From Rubrivivax sp. (GTDB taxonomy: Bacteria > Pseudomonadota > Gammaproteobacteria > Burkholderiales > Burkholderiaceae_C), in contig JAIXWM010000062.1 of NCBI GenBank assembly GCA_027491255.1, forward strand, positions 1 to 50,607: a stretch of DNA of 50,607 bases, read 5' to 3'. The translations under genes and the position numbers were made by a program. Within the stretch, counting starts at the first letter, position 1. Each line of letters begins with the position of its first letter. Shown piece after piece: positions 19,783 through 27,569 of the stretch. The notes under the pieces were generated by a model. That model was not told where the DNA came from. It did not search any database and was given only the letters and a program-made list of their open reading frames with translations.

Positions 19783-20715
19783 TCAATCCCCCGCGCGCGA
19801 CGTCGCCCCAGGCGAGCGCGCGTCCCCGACCTGCGGCGACAGGGACCACGGGCCACCGGCCTGGAGCCAGCGCAGCGTGGCACGCCACAGGTCGACGGCC
19901 TGCGGCCTGAAGTATTGGATGTGGCCGATGGTCCGCAGGCCGAGGCTGCGCGGGTCCAGGTCGACCCGCTCCACCACGGCCCCGCGGTAGGCCGACATGA
20001 AGGCGTCGCGGGAGGCTGGCGGCGCCCACCGGTCGTCAAGAGCGTTGATGGCGACGATGGGCGTGCGAACCTGCGCGAACCGGTCCTCGAGCCCGGGCAA
20101 GGCAGGGTCTTCGAAGAAGTAGCGCGGCCAGCGGCACCAGCGTCGCCACTGGAGGTACAGGTCACGCGGCAGGTCTTCGCCCATGCCCAGCAGGCTCCAG
20201 GCCAGATAGCCCCGGGCACGCACCAGGGCGGGCCCGGCCACATGCCACAGGAACTGCACGCGCAGGCGTTCCAGCGGGGGCATCCACCCGTGCCAGCCGG
20301 CGCCGGTGCCGAAGGTGGCCAGACGCTGCACCCGCTCGTGCCCGGGCAGCAGGCCGAAGGCGTGCCCGCCGAAGGAGTGGCCGACCATCCACAGCGGGCC
20401 GCTGCCGCGCGCCGCGACATGATCGACCAACGCCGCCAGATCCAGCCGGGCCCAGTCGAGGTAGTCCATCCGGAACCCGCGCAGCGTGGCAGGACGAGAC
20501 TGCCCGATGCCCCGGTAGTCGATGGTCCAGGTCTCGATGCCCTGGGCGGCCGCAAAGGCCGCGAAACGCCCGTAGAAGCGCTGCGCGACACCGGTCGCAC
20601 CGGCGACGATCAGGCGCCCGGCCGGCTCGGCCGTCGGCGCATGGCAGGTGGCATGCAGCGGGTAGCCGTCAGCCGCTTCGAGACGCACGGCGAACCCGGA
20701 CGACGCTGTATCCAT
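19783..20715 (-). CDS. Alpha/beta-fold hydrolase of the YheT-like/serine aminopeptidase type
   Basis: This is an alpha/beta hydrolase of 310 residues. The strand RLIVAGATGVAQRFYGRFAAFAAAQG and the helix after IDYRGIGQSRP are typical. The nucleophile elbow is GHSFGGHAF, the acid is in INALDDRWAPP, and the histidine is likely in IGHIQYFRPQAVDLW, a C-terminal phrase common in this uncharacterised subfamily. The ATG at 20715 is preferred over an earlier codon at 20757 because the added residues look non-native. It is the last gene of a probable operon with SDR, GST and metallo-beta-lactamase genes (51-bp gap to the SDR). The combination suggests detoxification of an electrophile or ester, but the substrate is unknown. 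Confidence 0.82.
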   Translation of the reverse strand: MDTASSGFAVRLEAADGYPLHATCHAPTAEPAGRLIVAGATGVAQRFYGRFAAFAAAQGIETWTIDYRGIGQSRPATLRGFRMDYLDWARLDLAALVDHVAARGSGPLWMVGHSFGGHAFGLLPGHERVQRLATFGTGAGWHGWMPPLERLRVQFLWHVAGPALVRARGYLAWSLLGMGEDLPRDLYLQWRRWCRWPRYFFEDPALPGLEDRFAQVRTPIVAINALDDRWAPPASRDAFMSAYRGAVVERVDLDPRSLGLRTIGHIQYFRPQAVDLWRATLRWLQAGGPWSLSPQVGDARSPGATSRAGD

Positions 20716-20766
20716 GCGGAGTGTTCCGGTTGACCAGACCGACGATTGGCCGGCCACCCGCCCGCG

Positions 20767-21495
20767 CTACCAGTTCTCGACCGCGGGCCGCAGGTCGAGC
20801 TCGAAGGTCCAGGCGTCGCGGGGCTGGTGGTGCAGCCACCAGTAGGCCTCTGCGATATGCCCAGGGTCCAGAATGCCGCCAGGCCCCGCGGCGGCCACGC
20901 GCTGCGCGAAATGCTCGCGCGCGAACGCGGTGTCGATCAACCCGTCGATCACGACGTGGGCCACGTGCAGGCCCTGGGGGCCGAGTTCGCGCGCCATCGA
21001 CTGCGCCAGCGCGCGCAGCGCCGCCTTGCCGCCGGCAAAGGCGGCGAAACCCGCCCCGCCGCGCAGGCTGGCCGTGGCGCCCGTGAACAGGATGCTGCCC
21101 CGCGCCCGCGGCAGCATCACGCGCGCGGCTTCGCGCCCCACCAGGAAGCCGGCCAGCGCGCACATCTCCCAGACCTTGAAGTACTTCTGCGCGCTGGTCT
21201 CGAGGATGGGGAAGCGCACATTGCCGCCGACATTGAAGACCATCGCCTCGATCGGGCCGACCGCGGCTTCGACATCGTCGACGAAGGCCCGCACCGCGTC
21301 CTCGCGGCGCGCATCCAGCGCGAAGGCCCGGGCCTGGCCGCCCGCGCTTTCGATCGCCTGGACCAGCGGGGCCAGCGCATCCTTGGTGCGGCGGGCCACG
21401 CAGACCGTGTAGCCACCCGCGGCGAAGCGCCGCGCGATGGCGCCGCCGGTGGCGTCGCCGGCGCCGACGACGCAGCAGACCTTCGGGGATGGCAT
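20767..21495 (-). CDS. Short-chain dehydrogenase/reductase family protein lacking the catalytic tyrosine
   Basis: This Rossmann-fold SDR has 242 residues. The nucleotide motif GAGDATGGAIARRF is near residue 11, the NNAG-equivalent is FNVGGN, and the catalytic serine lies in FTGATASLRGG. The usual Y-x-x-x-K is F-A-G-G-K, so the lysine is kept but tyrosine is replaced by phenylalanine. The C-terminal part (HVAHVVIDGLIDT, PGHIAEAYWWLHHQPRDAWTFELDLRP) marks a known subgroup of SDRs that share this change. It may be a poor dehydrogenase or use another proton donor. The GST gene lies 13 bp upstream and a hydrolase downstream, all one direction. Confidence 0.86.
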   Translation of the reverse strand: MPSPKVCCVVGAGDATGGAIARRFAAGGYTVCVARRTKDALAPLVQAIESAGGQARAFALDARREDAVRAFVDDVEAAVGPIEAMVFNVGGNVRFPILETSAQKYFKVWEMCALAGFLVGREAARVMLPRARGSILFTGATASLRGGAGFAAFAGGKAALRALAQSMARELGPQGLHVAHVVIDGLIDTAFAREHFAQRVAAAGPGGILDPGHIAEAYWWLHHQPRDAWTFELDLRPAVENW

Positions 21496-21508
21496 CGGTT
21501 CCCCCGGC

Positions 21509-22117
21509 TCAGGCGCGCGCCGTCGGCCGCGCGCTGACGGCGGCGAACCAGCGCGCCAGGTGGGCGCGCTCGGGCGGGATGCGCAGGCCCGCCGCCTTGC
21601 CCAGCACGAAGGCGCATTGCGCCACGATGTCGGCCACGGTGTAGCGCTCGCCGGCCACGTAGGGCCGGTGCGCGAGCTCGCCGTCGAGCCACGCCAGGGT
21701 CTCGAGCACGCGCGCGCGCGACCACTCGGCCACGGCGGGCAGTTGCTCGATACGGCCGCGAAAGAAGTCGCTCGAGTGAAGGAAGATGTCGACGATGGGG
21801 TCGGAGACCCGGGTCTCCATGCGCCGCGTCCACATCTCGACCTGCGCGGCCTCCAGCGCGCCGCGGCCGAACAGCGCCGGCTCGGGGTGCAGCGCTTCCA
21901 GGTAGCGGCAGATCGCCATGGATTCGGCGATCACGCTGCCGTCGTCGAGCTGCAGCACCGGCAGCTGACCCAGCGGGTTCAGGCGCAGGAAATCCGGCTG
22001 GGTGTTCTCTCCCCGGGATACGTCGACCACCCGTACGGGGATCTGCAGGCCTTTCTCGGCGATGAAGATACGCACGCGGCGGGGGTGCACGCCGGCGGGC
22101 AGGTCGTGAAGGAGCAT
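21509..22117 (-). CDS. Glutathione S-transferase family protein
   Basis: This cytosolic-type GST has 202 residues. The thioredoxin-like N-terminal domain has VHPRRVRIFIAEKG, the cis-proline segment GQLPVLQLDDG and the glutathione-binding ES pair in VIAESMAICRYLE. The helical C-terminal domain carries the N-capping motif YTVADIVAQCAF. The ATG at 22117 follows an AAGG ribosome site; the longer frame upstream overlaps the metallo-beta-lactamase gene and is not protein-like. It lies 26 bp after that gene and 13 bp before the SDR gene. It probably conjugates or isomerises a small electrophile using glutathione; the substrate is not indicated. Confidence 0.88.
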   Translation of the reverse strand: MLLHDLPAGVHPRRVRIFIAEKGLQIPVRVVDVSRGENTQPDFLRLNPLGQLPVLQLDDGSVIAESMAICRYLEALHPEPALFGRGALEAAQVEMWTRRMETRVSDPIVDIFLHSSDFFRGRIEQLPAVAEWSRARVLETLAWLDGELAHRPYVAGERYTVADIVAQCAFVLGKAAGLRIPPERAHLARWFAAVSARPTARA

Positions 22118-22143
22118 GGCGGAAGCCTTTCTCGAGAGAGGGC

Positions 22144-22920
22144 TCAACGGGGAGCGGGCGCACCGGCCCCGAAGGCGTCGGCGACCGATTCGCGCGTGAC
22201 CGGCCCGCCGTGCCCCAGGTAGAACAGACGGGTGCGGCCGCGCAGCAGCGTGTGGATGTTGTCGAGGTTGCGCTGACGGTCGGCGTGGAAGTAGTGCTCG
22301 CCGGCACGGCCGGGCCACAGGGCGCCACCGAGGTAGCCACCCAGGATCATGTCGCCGACGAAGCTGCGCCCGTCGTCGAGCTCGATCACCAGCGAGCCGG
22401 GCGTGTGACCTGGCATCGGCACCACGCGACCGGCCACGCCGAAGCGGTCCAGGCGCTGCTCGGCATCGACCAGCACGTCGGGCTCGAAGGCCTCGAACGT
22501 GGGGTCGATGACAAAGCGCTTGAGCACCGCCGCGGTGAAGTTGGTCGGCTGCAGGTCGTCGTGGCGGCCCGCGCGTGCCATCGGGGCGTCACCGCGGCCC
22601 AGCATGATGGGCGCGCCGCTGCGGCGACGGATCTCGGCCGCCAGACCGGCATGGTCGGAGTGCGCATGCGTGACGATCAGCGCCGAGACGTCCTTCCAGG
22701 CGATGCCGACCCGCGCGAGCTCGGCGTCGAGCCGGGCCAGGTCACTGCGGCTGCCGGCATCGACGAGCACGACGCGGGAGCCGCGAATGGCATGCAGGTT
22801 GGACAGGCCGAGCTTGGAGGTCAGAACGTCCGGGGCGGGCGGTGGATCCACGGCGGCCGCGCAGCCGGCCAGCAGAAGGCCTGCGGCCAATGCGGCGAAA
22901 GCAGCGAACCGTCTGCGCAT
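22144..22920 (-). CDS. Metallo-beta-lactamase-fold lipoprotein hydrolase
   Basis: This is an MBL-fold hydrolase of 258 residues with a lipoprotein signal (LLLAGC, lipid cysteine C20), so it is probably membrane-anchored on the periplasmic side. Zinc ligands are THAHSDHAG (residues 83-91), the histidine in MPGHTPGSL, the aspartate in FVGDMILGG and the histidine in YLGHGGPV. Subclass B3-like beta-lactamases and lactonases share this layout. The ATG at 22920 has AGGAG six bases upstream; GTG at 22926 is a worse start. It heads the minus operon and is divergent from a TetR gene, which likely controls it through the operator at 22932-22950. Whether it hydrolyses beta-lactams, lactones or thioesters cannot be told. 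Confidence 0.88.
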   Translation of the reverse strand: MRRRFAAFAALAAGLLLAGCAAAVDPPPAPDVLTSKLGLSNLHAIRGSRVVLVDAGSRSDLARLDAELARVGIAWKDVSALIVTHAHSDHAGLAAEIRRRSGAPIMLGRGDAPMARAGRHDDLQPTNFTAAVLKRFVIDPTFEAFEPDVLVDAEQRLDRFGVAGRVVPMPGHTPGSLVIELDDGRSFVGDMILGGYLGGALWPGRAGEHYFHADRQRNLDNIHTLLRGRTRLFYLGHGGPVTRESVADAFGAGAPAPR

Positions 22921-22931
22921 GGACACTCCTG

Positions 22932-22975
22932 AAGTGATCGATGTTCACTTTACGCAGTGATGTGAAAGATGTCAA
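22932..22975 (-). promoter_or_regulatory. Sigma-70 promoter with overlapping palindromic operator for the MBL operon
   Basis: On the minus strand a perfect -35 TTGACA (22970-22975) is followed after 17 bp by TAAAGT (22947-22952). A palindrome, AAGTGA-N7-TCACTT (22932-22950), overlaps the -10 and the start of the transcript. The divergent TetR-family gene begins at 22985, so this is a candidate TetR operator that would block the MBL-GST-SDR-hydrolase operon. Confidence 0.6.
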
Positions 22976-22984
22976 CATATCCTC

Positions 22985-23680
22985 ATGGCCCTCTCGACGC
23001 CACCCCTGTTCACGCCACTCCCAGGCCCCGCCCTGCCGACACCCCAGCGCAGCCCCTACCACCACGGCGACCTGCCCAGCGCGCTGAAGCAGGCAGCCGT
23101 CACGCTGATCGCGCGCCACGGTGTGCAGGGCTTCTCGCTGCGCGAGGCCGCCGCGGCCGTGGGGGTGTCGCCCAGCGCCGCCTACCGGCACTACGCCGAC
23201 AAGGCTGCGCTGCTGGGCGCGGTGGCGGGCGACGCGCTGGCCGAGATGGCGCAGCGCTTCACCGCTGCGACAGCCCGGGTGCGGGGCCGCGGGCCGCGCG
23301 ACGCGCGTGCCCGCTTCCTGGCCCAGGGCCGGGCCTACGTGGAGTTCGCGGCCGAGCACCCCGAGCGTTTCGCGGTGATGTTCGGGCCTTTCGGCGCGGG
23401 CAGCGCCGGCCCCGCGGCCTGTGCCGGCCACCGGGTCGGCGGGCCCTTCGCCGCGCTGTCGGCCGTGCTGGACGAACTGCTCGAGGCAGGCGTGATCCAC
23501 CCGCAGCGTCGCCCGGGCGCCGAACTGCTGGCCTGGTCGGCCATCCACGGCCTGGCCCACCTGCTGGTCAGCGGGACACTGGAACTGGGCGCCACGCCGC
23601 TGGCTCGCCTGGTCGAGCGCATCGGCGACGACTGCCTGCGGGCCTTGGCGGCGCCCGACGACGCGCCGCGCGAAGCCTGA
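22985..23680 (+). CDS. TetR-family transcriptional regulator
   Basis: This TetR regulator has 231 residues. The helix-turn-helix is residues about 40-85 (FSLREAAAAVGVSPSAAYRHYADKAALLGAVA), preceded by a short Pro-rich tail and YHHGDLPSALKQAAVTLIARHG, a start typical of the subfamily with a WHG/TetR_C_13 ligand domain. The rest is helical and should bind a small hydrophobic ligand. It is divergent from the metallo-beta-lactamase operon with 64 bp between starts and an operator-like palindrome there, so autoregulation and repression of that operon are likely. It is followed after 31 bp by a small membrane protein gene. Confidence 0.9.
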   Translation: MALSTPPLFTPLPGPALPTPQRSPYHHGDLPSALKQAAVTLIARHGVQGFSLREAAAAVGVSPSAAYRHYADKAALLGAVAGDALAEMAQRFTAATARVRGRGPRDARARFLAQGRAYVEFAAEHPERFAVMFGPFGAGSAGPAACAGHRVGGPFAALSAVLDELLEAGVIHPQRRPGAELLAWSAIHGLAHLLVSGTLELGATPLARLVERIGDDCLRALAAPDDAPREA

Positions 23681-23711
23681 GAACCCACTGCCCCCTGCAA
23701 AGGACCGCGCC

Positions 23712-24152
23712 ATGGTGACCTCCGTCTTCTGGGTGCGCTGGCTCCTGGCAGCCTGCGGTGGCGTGGTGCTGTTCGGCCTGCTGCTCGCGCTGGCGCCAGA
23801 CCTGGCCCGCGCCGGGTTCTCGTGGATGGTCTACGGCGAGCCGCAGACCATCGACCGCTTTGGCGCCGAGGCCGCGCGCTACATCGGCCTGGCCCATGCG
23901 GTCATGGGCTCGCTGATGGTGGGCTGGGGTCTGGCGCTGGCCTGGGTGGTCAAGAGCCTGGTGCGTCGGGGTTCGCGGCTGGGCTGGAACATCGTGGCCG
24001 TCTCGCTGCTGGCCTGGTTCGTGCCGGACACCGCGGCCTCGCTGGCGTTCGGGTACTGGCAGAACGCGGTGCTCAACGTCGGCTTCGCCGCCCTCTTCGT
24101 CGCGCCGCTCGGGGCGCTGCGCGGCCAGATGGGCGACGATCCCGTGCATTGA
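23712..24152 (+). CDS. Small four-helix membrane protein of unknown function
   Basis: This 146-residue integral membrane protein has four hydrophobic segments: about residues 7-27 (VRWLLAACGGVVLFGLLLAL), 56-78 (YIGLAHAVMGSLMVGWGLALAW), 92-110 (WNIVAVSLLAWFVPDTAAS) and 117-135 (AVLNVGFAALFVAPLGAL). Positive residues between helices 2 and 3 (KSLVRRGSR) suggest that this loop is cytoplasmic. It resembles uncharacterised DoxX-like or DUF-type proteins, but I cannot assign a family. Start and ribosome site (AAAGGA about ten bases upstream) are good. It follows the TetR gene by 31 bp, probably in one transcript. Confidence 0.75.
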   Translation: MVTSVFWVRWLLAACGGVVLFGLLLALAPDLARAGFSWMVYGEPQTIDRFGAEAARYIGLAHAVMGSLMVGWGLALAWVVKSLVRRGSRLGWNIVAVSLLAWFVPDTAASLAFGYWQNAVLNVGFAALFVAPLGALRGQMGDDPVH

Positions 24153-24486
24153 GGTGCCCATCGCCGTTAGCCTGGCACTCGGAGTCGACGCGCAAGCTAC
24201 CCCTGAAAGGCGACAGTTCGAAACAACAGAAGAGGTCGCGTGGGCGCAGCTGACGGTCTGCTTGATGGTGCTCTCGACCTTGAATCCGAGGGGAGCCGAG
24301 GCGGTGGCGGCAGAGGCAGCGCCGCCCGGAAGCCGAATGTGTCTTCCGGGATTGCGGTGCGCATCATCGGCGTCGCCTCCCCTGTGCGGGAAAGTCTTGA
24401 AGTCTCCCCGTGCCCCTCGGCCGAAGCATCAAGCTTGCCAAGTGGACTGAGCTGGACTAAGCCAGAAATTCACAGACAAAGACACC
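24153..24486. other. Gene-free spacer before the toxin-antitoxin module
   Basis: These 334 bp lie between the membrane-protein gene and the antitoxin gene. They are less GC-rich than their surroundings. Short open frames exist, such as 24154-24450 and 24240-24560, but their composition and lack of a ribosome site argue against them. No convincing promoter, hairpin or repeat was found. The base-composition shift fits acquired DNA carrying the toxin-antitoxin genes. Confidence 0.5.
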
Positions 24487-24729
24487 ATGCAAACCGTCAA
24501 CATCCACGAGGCCAAGACCCACCTCTCCCGTTTCGTCGACCAGGCTGCTGCCGGCGATGAGATCGTGATTGCACGCGCCGGCCGGCCGGTGGCTCGGCTG
24601 GTGGCCCTGGCGCCATTGAAGTCGCGGCCGCGCCCGCTGGGCCTGGGCAAGGGCCGATTCACGCTGCCCGAGAACTTCGACTCCCTTCATGCATCGGAAA
24701 TCCAGCAGATGTTCGAGGCCGCTCAGTGA
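24487..24729 (+). CDS. Phd/YefM-family antitoxin
   Basis: This type II antitoxin has 80 residues. The N-terminal Phd/YefM DNA-binding fold is classic: MQTVNIHEAKTHLSRFVDQA, then GDEIVIARAGRPVARLVAL. The C-terminal part (about residues 55-80, ending HASEIQQMFEAAQ) would wrap around and neutralise the PIN-domain toxin encoded next. The stop overlaps the toxin ATG by four bases (ATGA at 24726-24729), giving tight coupling. Antitoxins of this class normally repress their own operon. The -10/-35 region is not clear in the AT-richer upstream sequence. Confidence 0.92.
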   Translation: MQTVNIHEAKTHLSRFVDQAAAGDEIVIARAGRPVARLVALAPLKSRPRPLGLGKGRFTLPENFDSLHASEIQQMFEAAQ

Positions 24730-25125
24730 AGTCACAGGGCCTGAGCCTCCTGCTCGACACCAGCGTCCTGCTTGCAGCCCTCATCGCCCCCGAAACCCTG
24801 CCCGCTCCGACGCAGCAAGCGCTGCGCGACCCGGCGGTGACCGTGCAATTCAGCGCGGCCAGCCTGTGGGAGATCGCCATCAAGTGTTCGCTCGGCCGTC
24901 AGGGCTTCACCTTCCGGCCGGAGGACATCGAACTCCTGGCGCGCGAAACCGGATTCACCGAGCTGCCCGTGCTCTCGCAGCACACCCATGCAGTCGCCAC
25001 CTTGCCATGGCTGCACCGGGACGCCTTCGACCGCCTGCTGCTCGCACAGGCGATCTCACTGCCGGCCCGGCTGTTGACCACCGACGCCCAGCTGGCGAAG
25101 TACACGGATCTGGTGCAGTTGGTCC
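24726..25125 (+). CDS. PIN-domain toxin of the VapC family without a stop codon at the expected place
   Basis: This is a PIN-domain ribonuclease, the toxin partner of the preceding antitoxin. Acidic active-site residues are visible: D11 (LLLDTSVLL), E49 (SLWEIAIK), D99/D102 (HRDAFDRLL) and D120 (LLTTDAQLAKY). Homologues end near residue 130, but here the frame stays open past TDLVQLVRREAL and runs to 26549 over the alcohol dehydrogenase gene in another frame. The end I give is where the PIN domain ends, not a stop codon. All three frames are open for about 120 bases after it. A lost stop, a frameshift or a sequence error would explain this. Toxin function is likely if the product is shortened or tolerated. 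Confidence 0.75.
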
Positions 25126-25242
25126 GACGCGAAGCGCTGCGCGGCCAGAGGCGCGACGGTCCCTTATATTCACCGCGACGTCCACCCCTGCAGCCCTGGC
25201 GGACTTTTCGGCCAGCCTGCCCTTTCGACCGCTCCCGATCCC

Positions 25243-26376
25243 ATGACCATCACCCGCTTCGCCTTCCCCACCACGATCCACTTCGGCGCCGGGGCGCGCC
25301 GCCTCGTCGCCGAGCACCTGCTCGCCCAGGGGGTACGCCGACCGCTGGTCGTGACCGACCGGACGCTCGCCAAGCTGCCGGTGATGGCCGAGTTCCTCGG
25401 GCATCTTGGCGGCCTCCAGGTGGCGGTGTACGACGGCGTGCACGGCAACCCCACCTGCGCCCAGGTCATGGCCGGCGCGGCGGCCTTCAGGGCGCACGGG
25501 GCCGATGCCGTCATCGGCTTCGGCGGCGGCGCGGCGCTGGACGTGGCCAAGGTCGTCGGCCTGGCGGCCACGCACGAGGGCGACATCCTCGAGTACGTCT
25601 GGGACCATCCGCAGGTGCGGCCCATCGTGCACCCGCTGCCGCCGTTCGTGGCGCTGCCCACGACCTCGGGCACCGGCTCCGAGGTGGGCCGCTCGGCGGT
25701 GGTGTCCGAGAACGACACGCACCACAAGCGCACCGTCTTCAGCCCGAAGATCCTGGCCCAGGCCGTCTTCGCCGACCCCGAGCTGACGCTCGCGCTGCCC
25801 GCGGCGGTGACCGCGGCCACCGGCATGGACGCGCTGACGCACAACATCGAGAGTTTCCTGTCGCCGGCCTACCACCCGCTGTGCGACGGCATCGCGCTCG
25901 AGGGCCTGCGCATCGGCGCGCGCGCGCTCGCCACGGCGGTGCGCGAGCCGGCCCACCTGCAGGCGCGGGCCGACATGATGATGAGCTCGATGATGGGCGC
26001 CATCGCCTTCCAGAAGGACCTGGGTTCGGTGCACGCCTGCGCGCACGCGCTGGGCGCGGTGGTGGACATGCACCACGGCCTGGCCAACGCGCTGATGATC
26101 GACACCGTGCTCGACTGGAACCGCGAGGCCGTGCCGGGCAAGTTCGACGAGATGGCGCACGTGGTCGGCGTCGCCGGCGGCGGCGCGGGCTTCATCGCCT
26201 GGCTGCGGCAGCTCAAGGCCGACATCGGCATCAGCGGCGGGCTGGCGCAGCGCGGCGTGACGGCCGCCCACCTGCCGAAACTGGTGCCGCTGGCCGCGAA
26301 GGACTTCACCGGCGGCACCAACCCGCGCCCGGCCACCGAGGCCGACTACGAGCGCTTGTTCATGCAGGCGATGTAG
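25243..26376 (+). CDS. Iron-containing (group III) alcohol dehydrogenase
   Basis: This is a metal-dependent alcohol dehydrogenase of 377 residues. The cofactor loop is GFGGGAALD (92-100) and the family motif is LPTTSGTGSEVG (138-149). Iron ligands D196, H200, H264 and H278 sit at almost exactly the positions known for E. coli FucO (196, 200, 263, 277). It should interconvert a primary alcohol and an aldehyde with NAD(H). The gene follows the toxin region and runs convergently into the carbohydrate regulon, 24 bp away. With the gamma-glutamyl ligase, PuuD-like hydrolase and aldehyde dehydrogenase elsewhere in the window, a role in oxidising a gamma-glutamylated amino alcohol is possible; that link is inference. 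Confidence 0.9.
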   Translation: MTITRFAFPTTIHFGAGARRLVAEHLLAQGVRRPLVVTDRTLAKLPVMAEFLGHLGGLQVAVYDGVHGNPTCAQVMAGAAAFRAHGADAVIGFGGGAALDVAKVVGLAATHEGDILEYVWDHPQVRPIVHPLPPFVALPTTSGTGSEVGRSAVVSENDTHHKRTVFSPKILAQAVFADPELTLALPAAVTAATGMDALTHNIESFLSPAYHPLCDGIALEGLRIGARALATAVREPAHLQARADMMMSSMMGAIAFQKDLGSVHACAHALGAVVDMHHGLANALMIDTVLDWNREAVPGKFDEMAHVVGVAGGGAGFIAWLRQLKADIGISGGLAQRGVTAAHLPKLVPLAAKDFTGGTNPRPATEADYERLFMQAM

Positions 26377-26400
26377 GCGCCGGGCAGGCCGGGCCGCTGC

Positions 26401-27534
26401 TCACTGGTACGAAGCCCCCAGGATCAGCGGGTAGCGCTCGACGACAGCCTCGTCGATGTCCAGGCCCAGGCCCGGGCGGTCGGACGCCTCGATGCAGCCG
26501 TCCTTCACCGTCAGCGGCTCCAGGGCAAGCTGGTCGCGGAAGGCGTTGATGCGCGAGACGTCGGCCTCGTAGATGAAGCCGTTGGGCAGCGCGCTGAGCA
26601 CCGCCACCGAAGCGGCCGTGCTCAGCGCCGAAGCCGAGGTGTGCGGCGCCACGCTCAGGTGCCAGGTGCTCGCCAGCCAGCCGATCTTCATCACCTCGCT
26701 GATGCCGCCGGCCTTGCAGCAGTCGGCCTGCACGTACTGCACGACGGACTCCGAGATCAGGGTGCGCAGTTCGTGGCGGGTGAAGTGGTTCTCGCCGGCG
26801 GCCAGCGGCGTGGCCATCAGCTCCTTCAGGCGCCGGTAGCCGGGCAGGTTGTCGGGCGGAAAGGGCTCCTCCAGCCAGGCCAGCCGGCCGGCTTCACACA
26901 GCTCGGCGATGGCGTGCACGTCCCGGCTGTGGAAGCGGGTGCCGGCATCGGCGGCCATCGAAAGCTCCGGCCCGAAACGCCGGCGCACGCCGTCCACGCG
27001 CTCCAGGTCGCGCGCCATGCTGTCGCCAACCCGCAACTTGACGAAGCGGTAGCCCTGCTGCATCAGCGACTCGATCTCGCGCGCAAGCTCGTCCACCGGC
27101 TGAAAGCCCAGGCTGATGCCGCCGGCATAGGCCGGGATGGCCCGCTTGCGGCCGCCCAGCAGCCGCCACACCGGCTGCCCGAGATCCTTGCCCTTGATGT
27201 CCCACAGCGCCAGGTCGACCCCGGACAGGCCGATCACCGCGGCCGCCCCTGGCCCGTGGGTGGAGATGAAGCGCCGGTAGACCCGGTCCCAGACCATCTC
27301 GATCGCGTGCGCGTCCTCGCCGATCAGCAGCGGGCCCAGCGCATCGTTGACGAAGGCGGCGATCGTGCTCGGCGCCTGGGCGTGGTGCGCCTCGCCCCAG
27401 CCGACGGTGCCGTCGTCGGTGACGACCTTGACGAGGACCATGTCGCGCTTGGCCGAGCGGCCCACCGCGAAGGTGATGCCCCCGGGCGTGGGGCAGGACA
27501 GCGCGCACGCGCTGACTTCGACGATGCGGCTCAT
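26401..27534 (-). CDS. Mandelate racemase/enolase-superfamily dehydratase-like enzyme
   Basis: This enolase-superfamily enzyme of 377 residues likely dehydrates a sugar acid. Positions match mandelate racemase closely: metal ligands D196, E222 and E248, and the H298/D271 dyad. At the K-x-K site the sequence is K166-L-R168, so the second lysine is arginine and only one face may have a lysine base. The N-terminal capping domain is residues 1-125. ATG at 27534 has AGGAGA upstream. It is the last gene of the minus arm of the sugar regulon, 35 bp after the inner permease gene. The product would be a 2-keto-3-deoxy acid, a natural substrate for the PfkB kinase encoded in the other arm. Confidence 0.85.
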   Translation of the reverse strand: MSRIVEVSACALSCPTPGGITFAVGRSAKRDMVLVKVVTDDGTVGWGEAHHAQAPSTIAAFVNDALGPLLIGEDAHAIEMVWDRVYRRFISTHGPGAAAVIGLSGVDLALWDIKGKDLGQPVWRLLGGRKRAIPAYAGGISLGFQPVDELAREIESLMQQGYRFVKLRVGDSMARDLERVDGVRRRFGPELSMAADAGTRFHSRDVHAIAELCEAGRLAWLEEPFPPDNLPGYRRLKELMATPLAAGENHFTRHELRTLISESVVQYVQADCCKAGGISEVMKIGWLASTWHLSVAPHTSASALSTAASVAVLSALPNGFIYEADVSRINAFRDQLALEPLTVKDGCIEASDRPGLGLDIDEAVVERYPLILGASYQ

Positions 27535-27569
27535 GCGGAGATCTCCTGCCGGGCGCGACGGAACCGGCT

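Noticed and set aside
24154..24450. Possible small gene before the antitoxin
   Set aside because: No ribosome site, no motif and no resemblance to a known family; composition is not protein-like.
24726..26549. A 607-residue single protein fusing a PIN domain to a long tail
   Set aside because: Only the first about 133 residues resemble a protein family. The rest is the out-of-frame shadow of the iron alcohol dehydrogenase gene, which has full motif support in its own frame.
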